DNA from: Cohnella herbarum
GTDB taxonomy: Bacteria > Bacillota > Bacilli > Paenibacillales > Paenibacillaceae
Reading direction: 5' to 3'
Assembly: GCF_012849095.1 (NCBI RefSeq)
Contig: NZ_CP051680.1
Location: forward strand, 6,630,001-6,694,000
Length of the DNA: 64,000 bases
Position 1 is the first letter of the stretch. Each line of letters starts with the position of its first letter. The translations under genes were made by a program, and so were the position numbers. A model generated the notes under the pieces. It was not told the DNA's origin. It made no database searches and saw nothing but the letters and a program-made list of their open reading frames with translations. Of the stretch, positions 43,912-53,930 are shown piece by piece.

Positions 43912-44808
43912 TTGAGTTTGAAGCGGTTGAGCTATAGCGATCGAATAATGGTAGTAAGCATATACGTTTTCCTAATCCTATTATCCTTCTCGGCGCTATA
44001 CCCCTTCTGGAACGGCTTAGTCGTTTCGTTTAACGAAGGTATCGATACATCGAAAGGCGGCGTTACGTTCTGGCCGCGAGCCTTCACGCTGGATAACTAT
44101 AAAGTCGTCTTCAGCGACGATAATCTCATGAACGCGTTCTTTATTTCCGTAAGCCGAACGGTCATCGGAACCGTAGCCGCGGTATTCATGACGGCGTTGC
44201 TGGCATACGGCTTAGGCAAATCCTATCTGATGGGCAGAAAGTTCTTCACCGTATTTTTCGTCTTCACGATGTATTTCGGGGGCGGGCTTGTCCCGACGTT
44301 TCTATTAATCAACTCCTTGGGCTTGAACAACAAATTTTTGGTATTCATTATTCCGGGATTAATCAGCGTGTGGAATATGATCGTTTTCCGTACCTTCTTC
44401 AAGAGTCTTCCCGCGGGTCTGGAAGAATCGGCGCAAATCGACGGCTGCGGCAACTGGGGAACGTTCTTGAAGATCGTCCTCCCGCTCTCCGGGCCGATCA
44501 TCGCCACGCTGGGTCTATTCACCGCCGTCGCCCACTGGAACGACTGGTTCGTGCCGACCATCTACATTAACAACGAGAATCTGATGCCCGTCCAAACGAT
44601 TCTGAGGCGGATACTGAATTCGAATCTCATCCAGGAAGCCGGCAACCTGAGTCCCGAGACGCTTGAGAGGATCGCCAAGAAAAGCTTAACCTCCAAAGCG
44701 CTCATCAACGCGACGATTATGGTCGTTACGCTGCCGATCATGCTGGTGTACCCGTTCGTGCAGAAGTATTTCGTCAAAGGCGTATTGGTCGGATCCTTGA
44801 AAGAATAG
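43912..44808 (+). CDS. Carbohydrate ABC permease, YtcP family (cassette 1)
   Basis: A 298-residue partner permease with EAA loop LPAGLEESAQIDGCGNWGTFLKIVLPLS and the usual C-terminal YPFVQKYFVKGVLVGSLKE. Start TTG 43912, 9 nt after AGGAGGT; no in-frame ATG fits. Pairs with the preceding LplB-type permease. Confidence 0.93.
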   Translation: MSLKRLSYSDRIMVVSIYVFLILLSFSALYPFWNGLVVSFNEGIDTSKGGVTFWPRAFTLDNYKVVFSDDNLMNAFFISVSRTVIGTVAAVFMTALLAYGLGKSYLMGRKFFTVFFVFTMYFGGGLVPTFLLINSLGLNNKFLVFIIPGLISVWNMIVFRTFFKSLPAGLEESAQIDGCGNWGTFLKIVLPLSGPIIATLGLFTAVAHWNDWFVPTIYINNENLMPVQTILRRILNSNLIQEAGNLSPETLERIAKKSLTSKALINATIMVVTLPIMLVYPFVQKYFVKGVLVGSLKE

Positions 44809-44881
44809 TTCGTTTCCCGTTGGTTTGGGGCGCATGGCGCTTTGGACATATATACGCAATCAAGAGAGGGGTAAAAAAAGG

Positions 44882-46588
44882 ATGAAGAAAGTTAAAAAGC
44901 CGTTACTGCAAGTCGTATCGGCGGTACTGCTTCTTGCGACCGTACTAGCCGGTTGCAGCTCGTCGAATAACGGCAATAACGGAGCGGCGTCACCCGAGAG
45001 CAGCGACGCCGCGTCGCCAACGGCATCGGCATCCGCCGAAAGCAGCAATGCGTCGCCGGAATCTCAAGCATGGGTATTCGGTTCGGAACCATTCGAATTC
45101 AGCGCGTTCACCAACTATAGCTGGCAGGACTTCCCTTCCAAAATGGAGGACAATCCCTTCTGGAAGTATCTAAAGGAAAATAAACAAGTTACGATCACGC
45201 CGATCTTGGCAAAGGGCAATAATAATCAGCTTATGACGACGATGATTTCCGGCGGCAACCTTCCCGATCTCATCTACGGAGATCGGTTCTCTCCGGACGT
45301 TAGCAGGCTTTACGAAGCCGGCAAGCTAGTCGCGTTCGACGACTATCTGGATAAATATCCGAATTTGAAAAAGTATTTGGACAGCAAGTATATCGATATG
45401 CTCCGCATGCCTGACGGCAAGCTATACCAGTTCCCGAACTGGTATACGGACCACTCGACGAGCACGGCGGGTTACGTCGTCAACAAGAAGATCTACGCGG
45501 AACTGGGTTCTCCTAAGCTTGAAACGATGGATGACTTATACGCCTATCTCGTTCAAGTTAAGAACAAATATCCCGACGTGATTCCGTTCGAGCCGGATCG
45601 GACGCAAGACGCCCAAGGGATCGGCTTATTGTATACGGGATTCAAAGAAGGAGCGCTCTACCAATCGTTGGGCTCCCAGATCATGGCTACCGTGACCGGA
45701 GATAAGTTGACTTCCATCTTTGCGGACCCGGCCTTCCACGAGTCCCAGAAGTTCGTTTCCAAGTTGTATCGCGAGAAGCTGATTTCGCAAGACATGTTCA
45801 CTCAAGACAGAGGACAGGTGCTGGAGAAACTTATGGCGGGCCGCGTAGCCGTCTATGCGGGTTCCAGCGTGACGACGTACGCCGCCCAAGGTCATGCCGA
45901 ATTGACGAAAACCGATCCGGACGCCGGTTATTTCATGATCTGGCCGATCGTGAAATCCGGACTGGATAAGAACAAGGTATTTACGGGCGGATACGACAAG
46001 CTCGGTTGGAACGTAACCGTTATTACGACCGCGGCGGAAGACCCCGAGAAAATCTTTGCTTTCTTGGATTATAATACGAGCCCCGAAGGGATGGCCGTTC
46101 AATTCTTCGGTCCGGAGGGCGGCAACTGGCAAGGGTTCGACGAGAATGGCTATCCGAATTTCACGGATACCTATAACGCCGCCGAAGTCGCGGAAATTCA
46201 AACGAAGAACGATCCCGTCAATATCGCCGGAAACAGCGTTTATATCGATCCGGCCAAGAACAAGTACGAAGATACGATACCGCCGGAGAAGAAAAACTGG
46301 CAAGCGCGTTGGCAGAAGGAAATCACATGGCCGACGGCAAATGATATTACAGAGTTCAGAACGAATTTGCAACCGCCGGCCGACAGCGAACTAGGCGATA
46401 TTAGGCAGTCCGTTCTGGATCTGCTCACGCAAACGCTATCCGAATCCGCGACGGCCAAGAGCGATGAGGAAGTCGATAAAATACTAGATAAAGCCGATGC
46501 TTCCGCCATGCAACTCGGCTACCAAAAGCTTCTCGATTGGCGGACGGAGCAATGGCAAGCCAATAGAAAAACGCTTGGAATCGAATAA
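44882..46588 (+). CDS. Solute-binding lipoprotein, LipO type (cassette 1)
   Basis: A 568-residue lipoprotein with signal peptide and lipobox LAGCSS (Cys near residue 22). A Ser/Ala/Glu-rich linker (to about 60) precedes an extracellular sugar-binding fold (NLPDLIYGDRFSPDVSRLYEAGKL, AFDDYLDKYPNLKKYL). Start ATG 44882; the longer frame at 44825 lacks a signal context. The next lipoprotein at 46.7 kb is a clear paralogue, so a tandem duplication has occurred. Confidence 0.93.
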   Translation: MKKVKKPLLQVVSAVLLLATVLAGCSSSNNGNNGAASPESSDAASPTASASAESSNASPESQAWVFGSEPFEFSAFTNYSWQDFPSKMEDNPFWKYLKENKQVTITPILAKGNNNQLMTTMISGGNLPDLIYGDRFSPDVSRLYEAGKLVAFDDYLDKYPNLKKYLDSKYIDMLRMPDGKLYQFPNWYTDHSTSTAGYVVNKKIYAELGSPKLETMDDLYAYLVQVKNKYPDVIPFEPDRTQDAQGIGLLYTGFKEGALYQSLGSQIMATVTGDKLTSIFADPAFHESQKFVSKLYREKLISQDMFTQDRGQVLEKLMAGRVAVYAGSSVTTYAAQGHAELTKTDPDAGYFMIWPIVKSGLDKNKVFTGGYDKLGWNVTVITTAAEDPEKIFAFLDYNTSPEGMAVQFFGPEGGNWQGFDENGYPNFTDTYNAAEVAEIQTKNDPVNIAGNSVYIDPAKNKYEDTIPPEKKNWQARWQKEITWPTANDITEFRTNLQPPADSELGDIRQSVLDLLTQTLSESATAKSDEEVDKILDKADASAMQLGYQKLLDWRTEQWQANRKTLGIE

Positions 46589-46608
46589 GGAATAAGGCAC
46601 TGCGAGCA

Positions 46609-46656
46609 ATCCCAAGAGATCCTTCCGGATCTCTTGGGATCTGTCTGCTTTTTTTT
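46609..46656 (+). terminator. Terminator between the two paralogous lipoprotein genes
   Basis: ATCCCAAGAGATCC-ttcc-GGATCTCTTGGGAT (14-bp perfect stem), T-run at 46649-46656. It may attenuate expression of the second lipoprotein and the two-component genes. Confidence 0.92.
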
Positions 46657-46688
46657 GCTTCTATTAACTAATTAAGGGGCGCTGCGCA

Positions 46689-48383
46689 TTGAAAGATAAG
46701 AAAGAAAGGTTCCCGCGGTTGATTTCCGTCCTTGTCGCCTTGGCTGTTCTTGCGGCTTGCAATGGCGAAAGCGGTCCCGCCGCCGCAACCTATTCCTCCG
46801 TCGAGCCTGAAGAGGAAGAACGCAACATTGGCGATAACCGGGGCGATCGATTGTACGAATTCGGCATCGAACCGCTCAACATTAGCTTCTATGCGCACTA
46901 TAGTTCGTACAATATGCCCCAGTGGGGCGAGGACCCCTCTTCGAAGTGGATTCGGGATCATATGAAGATCCACGTTCAAGCGGTCGGCGCCGACGGGAAC
47001 GGCGCGCAGAAGCTTCAGAAGATGATCGCGGGCAATAAACTGCCGGACTTGATCTGGGGCCAACGGGATTCGGACCTGGAAAGGCTGAGGGAAGCGGGGA
47101 TGCTCGTTCCCTTGGATGATTATATCGAGAAGTATCCGAACCTGAAGCGGTGGGCGGGGGAGAAAATCTTGAACCTGCTTCGAGCATCGGACGGGAAAAT
47201 TTATTTTTTTCCCAACTATTATACGGATAAACCGCATGGCAACGCCGGATACGTGGTGAACAGAAGAATTTACAAGGAATTGGGTTCGCCAAAGCTGGAA
47301 ACGACGGACGATCTGTACGCTTATTTGGTTGAAGTCAAGAAGCGTTATCCCGATGTCGTTCCGTTCGAGACCGGTCAGGCCAAGGAAGGACATGGCATCG
47401 ACCAGCTATTCTCGGCTTTCAAGGAAGATAATTTCAGTTTTACGAGCAACTACGCCGTAACGTCGGGGGATCGAATGGTCTCGATCTACAAGGACGAAGG
47501 TTTCCGGGAGTCCGCGAAATACGTGGCCAAATTAATGCGGGAAGGCCTCATGACGCAGGATGCCATGACCCAGACGGAAGAACAAGTTAGCCAGAAGTTG
47601 ATGGAAGGGCACGTCGCGGTGTTCGCCAGCGCGGATCCGATAAGGCTGTCGATGAAGCCGGATGCCGAATTGTCCAAGAACGATCCCGATAACGGGTATT
47701 TCTTCATCGAACCGATCTACAAGCAAGGATTGGACAAGAGCAAAATCTATCCGGGAACCTATAACCTATTGGGTTGGAACGTGACCGCGATCACGACGAG
47801 CGCGAAAGATCCGGAAGCGGTATTCGCGATGCTGGATTGGATGACCGGGCCGGAGGGCTCGTCCGTCCAGATGTGGGGACCTCCGGGGCCAGACGGATAT
47901 TGGGACGGCTTCAAGGAAGATGGAATCACTCCCAGATTCACGAGCAAATATAGCGAGGATCCGGAGGGGTTGGCCCGGATTCAATCGGTTTCGGGAGATC
48001 TGATCTGGGTCGGGAACACCACGTTTCTGGATAAAACGAAAAGCGATTACGAGGCAACGTTACCGGAGGAGAAGCGGAATTGGGCCACTTATTGGCAAAG
48101 CAGGATCACTTGGAAATCGCAGGGGGACGCGACGCCGTTCATGAATCTATATCCGATGCCGGATTCCGAAGAAGGCGTGATTCATCGGCGGATCAAGGAT
48201 ATTTGGTTAAAGGCGAGAGCGGATGCGATGTTCGGAACGACGGACGAGGAAGTCGACCTCATTCTGGATGCGGCGCACGATCAATCCATGGAGGCCGGAT
48301 TCCAGCAATATCTGGACTTCATTACGGCGAAGTGGCATTCGAATTTAGAGAAGTTAAACAAAGAACCGGACCTGCAAAATTAG
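46689..48383 (+). CDS. Solute-binding lipoprotein, paralogue of the preceding one
   Basis: A 564-residue lipoprotein with short signal and lipobox LAACNG (Cys near 24). It shares long stretches with the preceding protein (AGYVVN, YKELGSPKLETTDDLYAYLVEVK, RYPDVVPFE). Start TTG 46689, about 9 nt after AAGGGG. It is followed after 15 bp by a response-regulator gene. Rather than feeding the transporter, it might serve as a sensor input for the adjacent YesM-type kinase; this is speculation. Confidence 0.92.
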   Translation: MKDKKERFPRLISVLVALAVLAACNGESGPAAATYSSVEPEEEERNIGDNRGDRLYEFGIEPLNISFYAHYSSYNMPQWGEDPSSKWIRDHMKIHVQAVGADGNGAQKLQKMIAGNKLPDLIWGQRDSDLERLREAGMLVPLDDYIEKYPNLKRWAGEKILNLLRASDGKIYFFPNYYTDKPHGNAGYVVNRRIYKELGSPKLETTDDLYAYLVEVKKRYPDVVPFETGQAKEGHGIDQLFSAFKEDNFSFTSNYAVTSGDRMVSIYKDEGFRESAKYVAKLMREGLMTQDAMTQTEEQVSQKLMEGHVAVFASADPIRLSMKPDAELSKNDPDNGYFFIEPIYKQGLDKSKIYPGTYNLLGWNVTAITTSAKDPEAVFAMLDWMTGPEGSSVQMWGPPGPDGYWDGFKEDGITPRFTSKYSEDPEGLARIQSVSGDLIWVGNTTFLDKTKSDYEATLPEEKRNWATYWQSRITWKSQGDATPFMNLYPMPDSEEGVIHRRIKDIWLKARADAMFGTTDEEVDLILDAAHDQSMEAGFQQYLDFITAKWHSNLEKLNKEPDLQN

Positions 48384-48398
48384 GATGGAGGAAACAAG

Positions 48399-49976
48399 AT
48401 GTACAAAGTGCTGCTAGTGGACGACGAGGAGCTGGACTTGGAGGGGATGAAACGGTTCATCCCCTGGGAGGAGTTAGGCATGGAAGTGATGGGGGCCGCC
48501 AACAATGCTCTGACGGCTAACGAAATGATGGAGCAATGTCCGATCGATATTCTCGTAAGCGACGTGAATATGCCGTACATGTCGGGTTTGGAATTGGCGA
48601 AATCCGCGCTTGAACGGTCTCCGAATATTCGCGTCATCTTCGTAAGCGGATACCAAGAGTTCAGCTACGTGAGGCAGGCTCTTTCGTTAAAGGCTTATAA
48701 TTACGTGCTCAAGCCGATGGAGGACCAGGAACTCGTCGCTACCTTGATTAAAGTAAGGCAAGATTTGGACGAGGCGAACAAGCGGCGGGAAGTGGAGGAG
48801 TCCTATCAGCAATTGATACCGATCGCCATGAGCGACTTGCTCATCCGTCTGCTGGAAGGCGATCGAATGGACGATGAAGAAGCCGTGTCGAGACTCTTCG
48901 CCGCTCACGGCTTAGATCGGTTGAATTGGCCCGGAAGAATTGCGATCATGGAGCTCGACAAATGGACTTGGGAATACGAAGACGCCCAGAGAACGCAATC
49001 GGACATCTCGCGCATCTTCTTGCAGCAAGTGAACGAGGCTCTTAAAGGCGAAGAACCTATTCTCTACTGCAAGTTAAGCGCCCAGCGAATCGCCTTGTTA
49101 TTAGAAGAAAACGGGCTCGAGCAGACGCTGGATAAGCTCTATGCATCGATCCGGAAACAGCTGGATGTATCCGTCACGACGGGCCTGGGAGAGCCCGTAT
49201 TCGGCTTGGAGCAATTGCATTCTTCTTATCAACAGGCGATCAAAGCGGTCGAGAGCAAGATGTTCGTCGGCAAGGGCGCGGTGATTAAATACGGGAAAGT
49301 ACGGCGCGAACCGGAGATGCTGGATGCGCGCATCATCGACGCAAGAATGGAAGCGTTGCTCAAGTCGATGTCGGAATACGATCTCGTGCGGATTTACGAC
49401 GAATTGGAAAATCTGTTTCAATCGGCAAGCAACCTTAGCTCCAAGTTCACGCTTCAGAACCTATCGATCTATATCGTTTGGAAGCTGGAGCAATACTTGG
49501 CCTCGATCGACGAAGATTTATTCAAGCTGCTGGACATCGAGCTTCATCATCTCGATATCGTGCTGCAATTCGATACGATTAACGATATCCGCTCTTGGCT
49601 TGTCCGTCGCGTATACGAGATTTCGGAACGCTTGCACGAGAAGTCCAATACGACGAATAGCAAGTTTATGAGAAGCGTTACGAATAGGATGAAGGAGCGA
49701 ATGGGCGACAATATCACGTTGAAGGATTTCGCGAAGCATTTTCCCTTCTCGCCCAGCTATTTCGGATTTCTGATTAAGGAAAAGTCGGGTCACACGTTCA
49801 ACGAATTGCTCGTCCAGTTTCGCATGGAACGGGCCTGCGAACTGCTCAAGGAACCGGGGATCAAAATTTACGAGGTGGCCGATCGGGTCGGATACCGTTA
49901 TCTTCCGTATTTCAGCAGGCAGTTCAAAGAGAGATACGGAATTACGCCGCTGGAGTACCGAAAGAAGGAGCAGTAA
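48399..49976 (+). CDS. YesN-type response regulator with AraC DNA-binding domain (cassette 1)
   Basis: A 525-residue regulator. The receiver (1-120) has D54-region DILVSDVNMPYMSG, acidic pair VDDEELD and Lys in YVLKPM. A middle YesN-type linker follows. The C-terminal AraC/XylS domain (about 425-525) reads ITLKDFAKHFPFSPSYFGFLIKEKSG, then YEVADRVGYRYLPYFSRQFKERYGITPLEYR. It activates target promoters when phosphorylated by the adjacent YesM-type kinase; the likely targets are the transport genes on either side. Start ATG 48399, 7 nt after GGAGG. Confidence 0.95.
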   Translation: MYKVLLVDDEELDLEGMKRFIPWEELGMEVMGAANNALTANEMMEQCPIDILVSDVNMPYMSGLELAKSALERSPNIRVIFVSGYQEFSYVRQALSLKAYNYVLKPMEDQELVATLIKVRQDLDEANKRREVEESYQQLIPIAMSDLLIRLLEGDRMDDEEAVSRLFAAHGLDRLNWPGRIAIMELDKWTWEYEDAQRTQSDISRIFLQQVNEALKGEEPILYCKLSAQRIALLLEENGLEQTLDKLYASIRKQLDVSVTTGLGEPVFGLEQLHSSYQQAIKAVESKMFVGKGAVIKYGKVRREPEMLDARIIDARMEALLKSMSEYDLVRIYDELENLFQSASNLSSKFTLQNLSIYIVWKLEQYLASIDEDLFKLLDIELHHLDIVLQFDTINDIRSWLVRRVYEISERLHEKSNTTNSKFMRSVTNRMKERMGDNITLKDFAKHFPFSPSYFGFLIKEKSGHTFNELLVQFRMERACELLKEPGIKIYEVADRVGYRYLPYFSRQFKERYGITPLEYRKKEQ

Positions 49977-50011
49977 GGAGGCGCGCCCTGACGCCATAAT
50001 GGAGGACATCG

Positions 50012-51799
50012 ATGAGACGGATTCCGGAGAAACCAAGAAAGCTAAGATACATTCCGATCGGATATAAATTAATGCTTTCCTATATGATTTTTATCGTTAT
50101 TCTGGTGTCGGTTAACGGTTACGTTACGAATTCCATGTACGATGCTTCGATGCGGCAGCAGACCCGAACGACTATTCAGGCCGCCATAACGCAAATCAAG
50201 GATAACGTATCGTACAAAACGGACGATATGATCCGGATCTCTTCCCTCCTCTACGATGATTATAATCTCGTCCGGAATTTGAAGTCCCGGGAAACGGGCA
50301 GGGATCAGTATTATCGAATGGCTCAGCTTATCGCCCCCAAGCTGGATAGCGCGTCCAAATCGATCGGCTTCAGTCAGCGGCTCTTCGTCTATTTCCATAA
50401 CGAAACGATAGACGAGGTCTATCAGACCCGAGTCGACGGGGATCCCGCTCTATTGGAGCAAACCTACGATATTTACCATTTGAGCCGAATTCGCGATCAG
50501 GAGTGGTATAAGAATTTTCCGAAGGAAGAGTATAGCGTTACTATGCAGTGGAAGCAGGTCGAGAAGGACGGCGCCGAGAACCGGATTTCGTTGATTCGGC
50601 GCATCGTGGATACGAGTAATCCGCTTAAACTGAAAGAGTTGGGCATAATGAGATTCAGCGTTCGGCTGAAAGACTTATTCGAGAGCGTCGATTACGCCAA
50701 GTTAGGCGAAGGCAGCATGTTGTCCGTCATGAGCGAAAAGGGAAACGTCATTTATACTTCCGGCGCGAGCGAAGGGAATTTAATCGATTCGGAAAGCTTG
50801 AAAAACGACTATATCAAAATCGAAGAAAAAATGGGAAGGCAGGAATGGACGATCGTCGCGCACGTCCCCGTCACCATCATCGCGCAGGAAGCTCAGAAGG
50901 TTCGGACGTTCATCATTAGCGTATGCGTGCTTTGCTTTATTTTGTTTACGTTCGCCGGCATCTTCATTTCCCGTTATTTTTCCATTCGGATAACGAAATT
51001 CGTATCGGTGCTGAATGCTTTTCGGGAGGGTGATCTGCATAAGCGGATCGCCTATCGGGGCAAAGACGAATTCTCGCAAATTGCCACGGCGCTTAACGGG
51101 ATGGGAGAGGATGTCGAAGCGCTCATCAACAAAGTGTATTTAACGCAGCTTCAGAAGAAGGAGGCCGAGCTTGAAATGCTGCAGCTGCAAATCAATCCCC
51201 ATTTTCTCTATAACACGCTGTCGTCGATTAACCGATTGGCGAAGTTCGGGGAGAACGAGAAGCTGCAGAAAATGGTCGTCCAGCTTGGCAAGTTCTATCG
51301 GCTGACGTTAAATTCGGGGCGCACGTTAATTCCGATTATTTCGGAGATCGAACAGTCGAACGCCTATCTGGATATCCAGAAGGTGAAATACGGCCAACGG
51401 TTGGAAGTGTTGTTCGATATCGACGCGAACATATGGCCTTACGAAACGATTAAGCTGATCCTGCAGCCTTTCATTGAAAATGTCCTCAAGCATGCTTGGT
51501 GGGGCGATCGCATTCATATTCGGATCGTCGCTCGCAAAGAGGGGAATGACATTCTGTATCGCATCATCGACGACGGTATGGGAATTAAGCGGAAGAGATT
51601 CGGGGAAATATTCGCCCCGGCGGGCGAAGCCGAGACGGGATACGGCATTCGGAACATCGACGAGCGCATAAAGCTGCAATACGGCGCGGAATACGGCGTC
51701 TCGATCGTGAGCAGACCGGGTATCGGAACCACCGTGCAGATTCGTATTCCGGCCAAGAAACGGAAGCTGTATCCGAGAGAACATTCTTCCGCCATATGA
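50012..51799 (+). CDS. YesM-type sensor histidine kinase (cassette 1)
   Basis: A 595-residue membrane kinase. Two segments (about 18-38 and 295-318) bound an extracellular sensor domain of the dCache/YesM kind. A HAMP domain follows (SIRITKFVSVLNAFREGDL), then the His_kinase domain with phosphoacceptor INPHFLYNTLSSINRL and the HATPase_c domain (PFIENVLKHA, IDDGMGI). The start ATG 50012, after ATGGAGGACATCG, lies 35 bp from the regulator stop. Senses an oligosaccharide or a lipoprotein-bound sugar; ligand unknown. Confidence 0.95.
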   Translation: MRRIPEKPRKLRYIPIGYKLMLSYMIFIVILVSVNGYVTNSMYDASMRQQTRTTIQAAITQIKDNVSYKTDDMIRISSLLYDDYNLVRNLKSRETGRDQYYRMAQLIAPKLDSASKSIGFSQRLFVYFHNETIDEVYQTRVDGDPALLEQTYDIYHLSRIRDQEWYKNFPKEEYSVTMQWKQVEKDGAENRISLIRRIVDTSNPLKLKELGIMRFSVRLKDLFESVDYAKLGEGSMLSVMSEKGNVIYTSGASEGNLIDSESLKNDYIKIEEKMGRQEWTIVAHVPVTIIAQEAQKVRTFIISVCVLCFILFTFAGIFISRYFSIRITKFVSVLNAFREGDLHKRIAYRGKDEFSQIATALNGMGEDVEALINKVYLTQLQKKEAELEMLQLQINPHFLYNTLSSINRLAKFGENEKLQKMVVQLGKFYRLTLNSGRTLIPIISEIEQSNAYLDIQKVKYGQRLEVLFDIDANIWPYETIKLILQPFIENVLKHAWWGDRIHIRIVARKEGNDILYRIIDDGMGIKRKRFGEIFAPAGEAETGYGIRNIDERIKLQYGAEYGVSIVSRPGIGTTVQIRIPAKKRKLYPREHSSAI

Positions 51800-51807
51800 A
51801 AATGATC

Positions 51808-51857
51808 GAAGTCTTCCATTTTCCCGGATGCGGGAAGCTGGAGGCTTCTTTTTATTT
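51808..51857 (+). terminator. Probable terminator after the first YesM gene
   Basis: Outer arms GAAGTCTTCC/GGAGGCTTC and an inner TTCCCG-gatg-CGGGAA stem, followed by TTTTTATTTT. The stretch 51858-51990 is leader; it holds an unused-looking AAGGAGGTG (51919) before a seven-codon frame. Confidence 0.75.
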
Positions 51858-51990
51858 TCGGTATTCCGGCGCCGTACCTGAAAAAATGCAACCTCATATG
51901 AAATTTGGAACCTTATGCGAAGGAGGTGCAAGTGAGTATACTATGGAATGTGTAAGGGCTTACAAGTGTTGCGGAGGAGATGCGGCCTAC

Positions 51991-52959
51991 ATGGAATCGA
52001 ACGCGGGAATTCAAAGCCCGGTGCAGAAGCCAGTGAACAGATCAAGAGGAAGTGCGAGTCTTTACCGTAAGTTGTTAGCCCAGCGATATCTTCAAGTGAT
52101 GGCTTTGCTAGGAGTCGCCTGGATGATCTTGTTCCACTACATTCCGATGTACGGGATTATACTCGCCTTTAAGCAGTATATCGGGATTGGGGACGTTGCG
52201 AAGGCGCCATGGGCGGGTTGGGAACATTTCCAGGCGATATTCGAGGACGAGCTTCTGCTGCAGGTCATTAAGAACACGCTCGGCATCAGCTTGTTGAAGC
52301 TGATTATCGGATTTCCGATCCCGATCATATTCGCTTTGTTCCTGAACGAGCTTCGTTCGTTAAAATTCAATCGGATCGTGCAGACGATTTCGTATCTTCC
52401 GCACTTTCTGTCATGGGTCATTCTTGGAGGCATTCTCACGGCCTGGCTGTCCGACGTCGGGATCGTGAACGACGTATTGATGGGACTGGGCTTCATTAAA
52501 GAACCGATCTTTTATTTGGCGGAACCTGGGTATTTCTGGACGATCGTGATCTCCTCGGATATTTGGAAGGAGTTCGGATGGTCGGCGATCATCTATATCG
52601 CTGCCATCGCGAGCATTTCTCCGGAGCTCTACGAAGCGGCGACGATCGACGGCGCGGGGCGATTCCAGCGAATGTGGTACGTTACGCTCCCGTGCATCAA
52701 AGGCACGATATCGATCTTGTTTATCCTGGCGATAAGCGGAGTATTGAACTCGAACTTCGATCAGATTTTAGTGTTGAAAAACCAATTGAACGAAAGCGCC
52801 AGCAGCGTAATCGACATCTACGTCTATGAAGTCGGAATCAAGTCGGGTCGGTTCTCCTATTCGACGGCGGTAGGGTTGGTGAAAGGGATCATCGCGTTTA
52901 TCCTGCTGCTGCTTGCCAACTCCGTAACGAAGCGGATGAATCAATCTTCCTTATTCTAG
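51991..52959 (+). CDS. Carbohydrate ABC permease, LplB family (cassette 2)
   Basis: A 322-residue permease with EAA loop SPELYEAATIDGAGRFQRMWYVTLPCIKG and the LplB opening MILFHYIPMYGIILAFKQYIG. The start is taken as ATG 51991 after GGAGGAGA; upstream in-frame ATGs (51796, 51943) would add a Cys-rich extension unlike the family. Forms a channel with the next gene. Confidence 0.9.
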   Translation: MESNAGIQSPVQKPVNRSRGSASLYRKLLAQRYLQVMALLGVAWMILFHYIPMYGIILAFKQYIGIGDVAKAPWAGWEHFQAIFEDELLLQVIKNTLGISLLKLIIGFPIPIIFALFLNELRSLKFNRIVQTISYLPHFLSWVILGGILTAWLSDVGIVNDVLMGLGFIKEPIFYLAEPGYFWTIVISSDIWKEFGWSAIIYIAAIASISPELYEAATIDGAGRFQRMWYVTLPCIKGTISILFILAISGVLNSNFDQILVLKNQLNESASSVIDIYVYEVGIKSGRFSYSTAVGLVKGIIAFILLLLANSVTKRMNQSSLF

Positions 52960-52977
52960 CAAAGGCGGTGAACGGCC

Positions 52978-53868
52978 TTGTGGACGAAAGACCGCAGATC
53001 CATTGGCGATATCGTATTCGATAACCTCAATATTATCGCGATGCTACTGATCTGCTTCGCTACGCTTTATCCGATCTGGTACGTTCTCGTTAACTCGTTC
53101 AACGACGGAAAAGATGCCATGACCGGAGGCAACATCTACTGGATTCCGAGGCAGTTCAGCTTGGAAAATTACGAGACGGTGTTCAAGAACGACGGCATTA
53201 TGACGGCGATGGGCATTACGGTGGCGAAGACGCTGCTGGGAACCGTCATCCACGTGTTCTTCACGGCAATGGTCGCTTATGCGCTCTCCCGCAAGGACTT
53301 GATTTTCCGTAATTTCTATATGATTATCGGCACGATTACGTTGTTTTTCGGCGGGGGATTGATCCCCAACTATATCTGGCTAAGGGATCTCGGATTGTTA
53401 GATACATTCGGGGTGTACATCTATCCCGCAATGTTCAGCTTCTTCGATCTCATCATCTTCGTGGCTTTCTTCCGCGAAATTCCCGAAGGATTAGAGGAAG
53501 CCGCCAAGATCGACGGCGCTAACGACTTCTCGATCTTCGTCCGGATCGTTCTGCCGGTATCGCTGCCGGTCGTCGCCACGATTTCGTTGTTCCACGGCGT
53601 ATGGCAATGGAACGATTATTTTACCGGGCTTTTGTATACGAACAGCGATTATTTGCAGCCGATTCAGACGTTCTTGTACAGGGTCATCGCTCAATCGAGC
53701 TCGAACCAGATCGTCGGGACGGCGGGCGGAGCGATTAACCGGACGGTCACCTCCCAATCGATCAAGCTAGCGACGATGGTGATCACGACGCTGCCGATCG
53801 TGCTCGCCTACCCGTTCCTGCAGAAGTACTTCGTCAAGGGGCTAATGATAGGGTCGCTTAAAGGATAG
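52978..53868 (+). CDS. Carbohydrate ABC permease, YtcP family (cassette 2)
   Basis: A 296-residue partner permease, EAA loop IPEGLEEAAKIDGANDFSIFVRIVLPVS, C-terminus YPFLQKYFVKGLMIGSLKG. Start TTG 52978, 7 nt after AAGGCGGTGA. Close paralogue of the cassette 1 protein. Confidence 0.93.
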   Translation: MWTKDRRSIGDIVFDNLNIIAMLLICFATLYPIWYVLVNSFNDGKDAMTGGNIYWIPRQFSLENYETVFKNDGIMTAMGITVAKTLLGTVIHVFFTAMVAYALSRKDLIFRNFYMIIGTITLFFGGGLIPNYIWLRDLGLLDTFGVYIYPAMFSFFDLIIFVAFFREIPEGLEEAAKIDGANDFSIFVRIVLPVSLPVVATISLFHGVWQWNDYFTGLLYTNSDYLQPIQTFLYRVIAQSSSNQIVGTAGGAINRTVTSQSIKLATMVITTLPIVLAYPFLQKYFVKGLMIGSLKG

Positions 53869-53930
53869 TAAATACCGGCTTCACTTTCCCGAGAGGGAAT
53901 ACGATAAAATCGATACAAAGGGGTATGACA

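Noticed and set aside
51919..51954. Seven-codon leader peptide after AAGGAGGTG
   Set aside because: Good ribosome site but too short to support without conservation; mentioned only as a leader feature.
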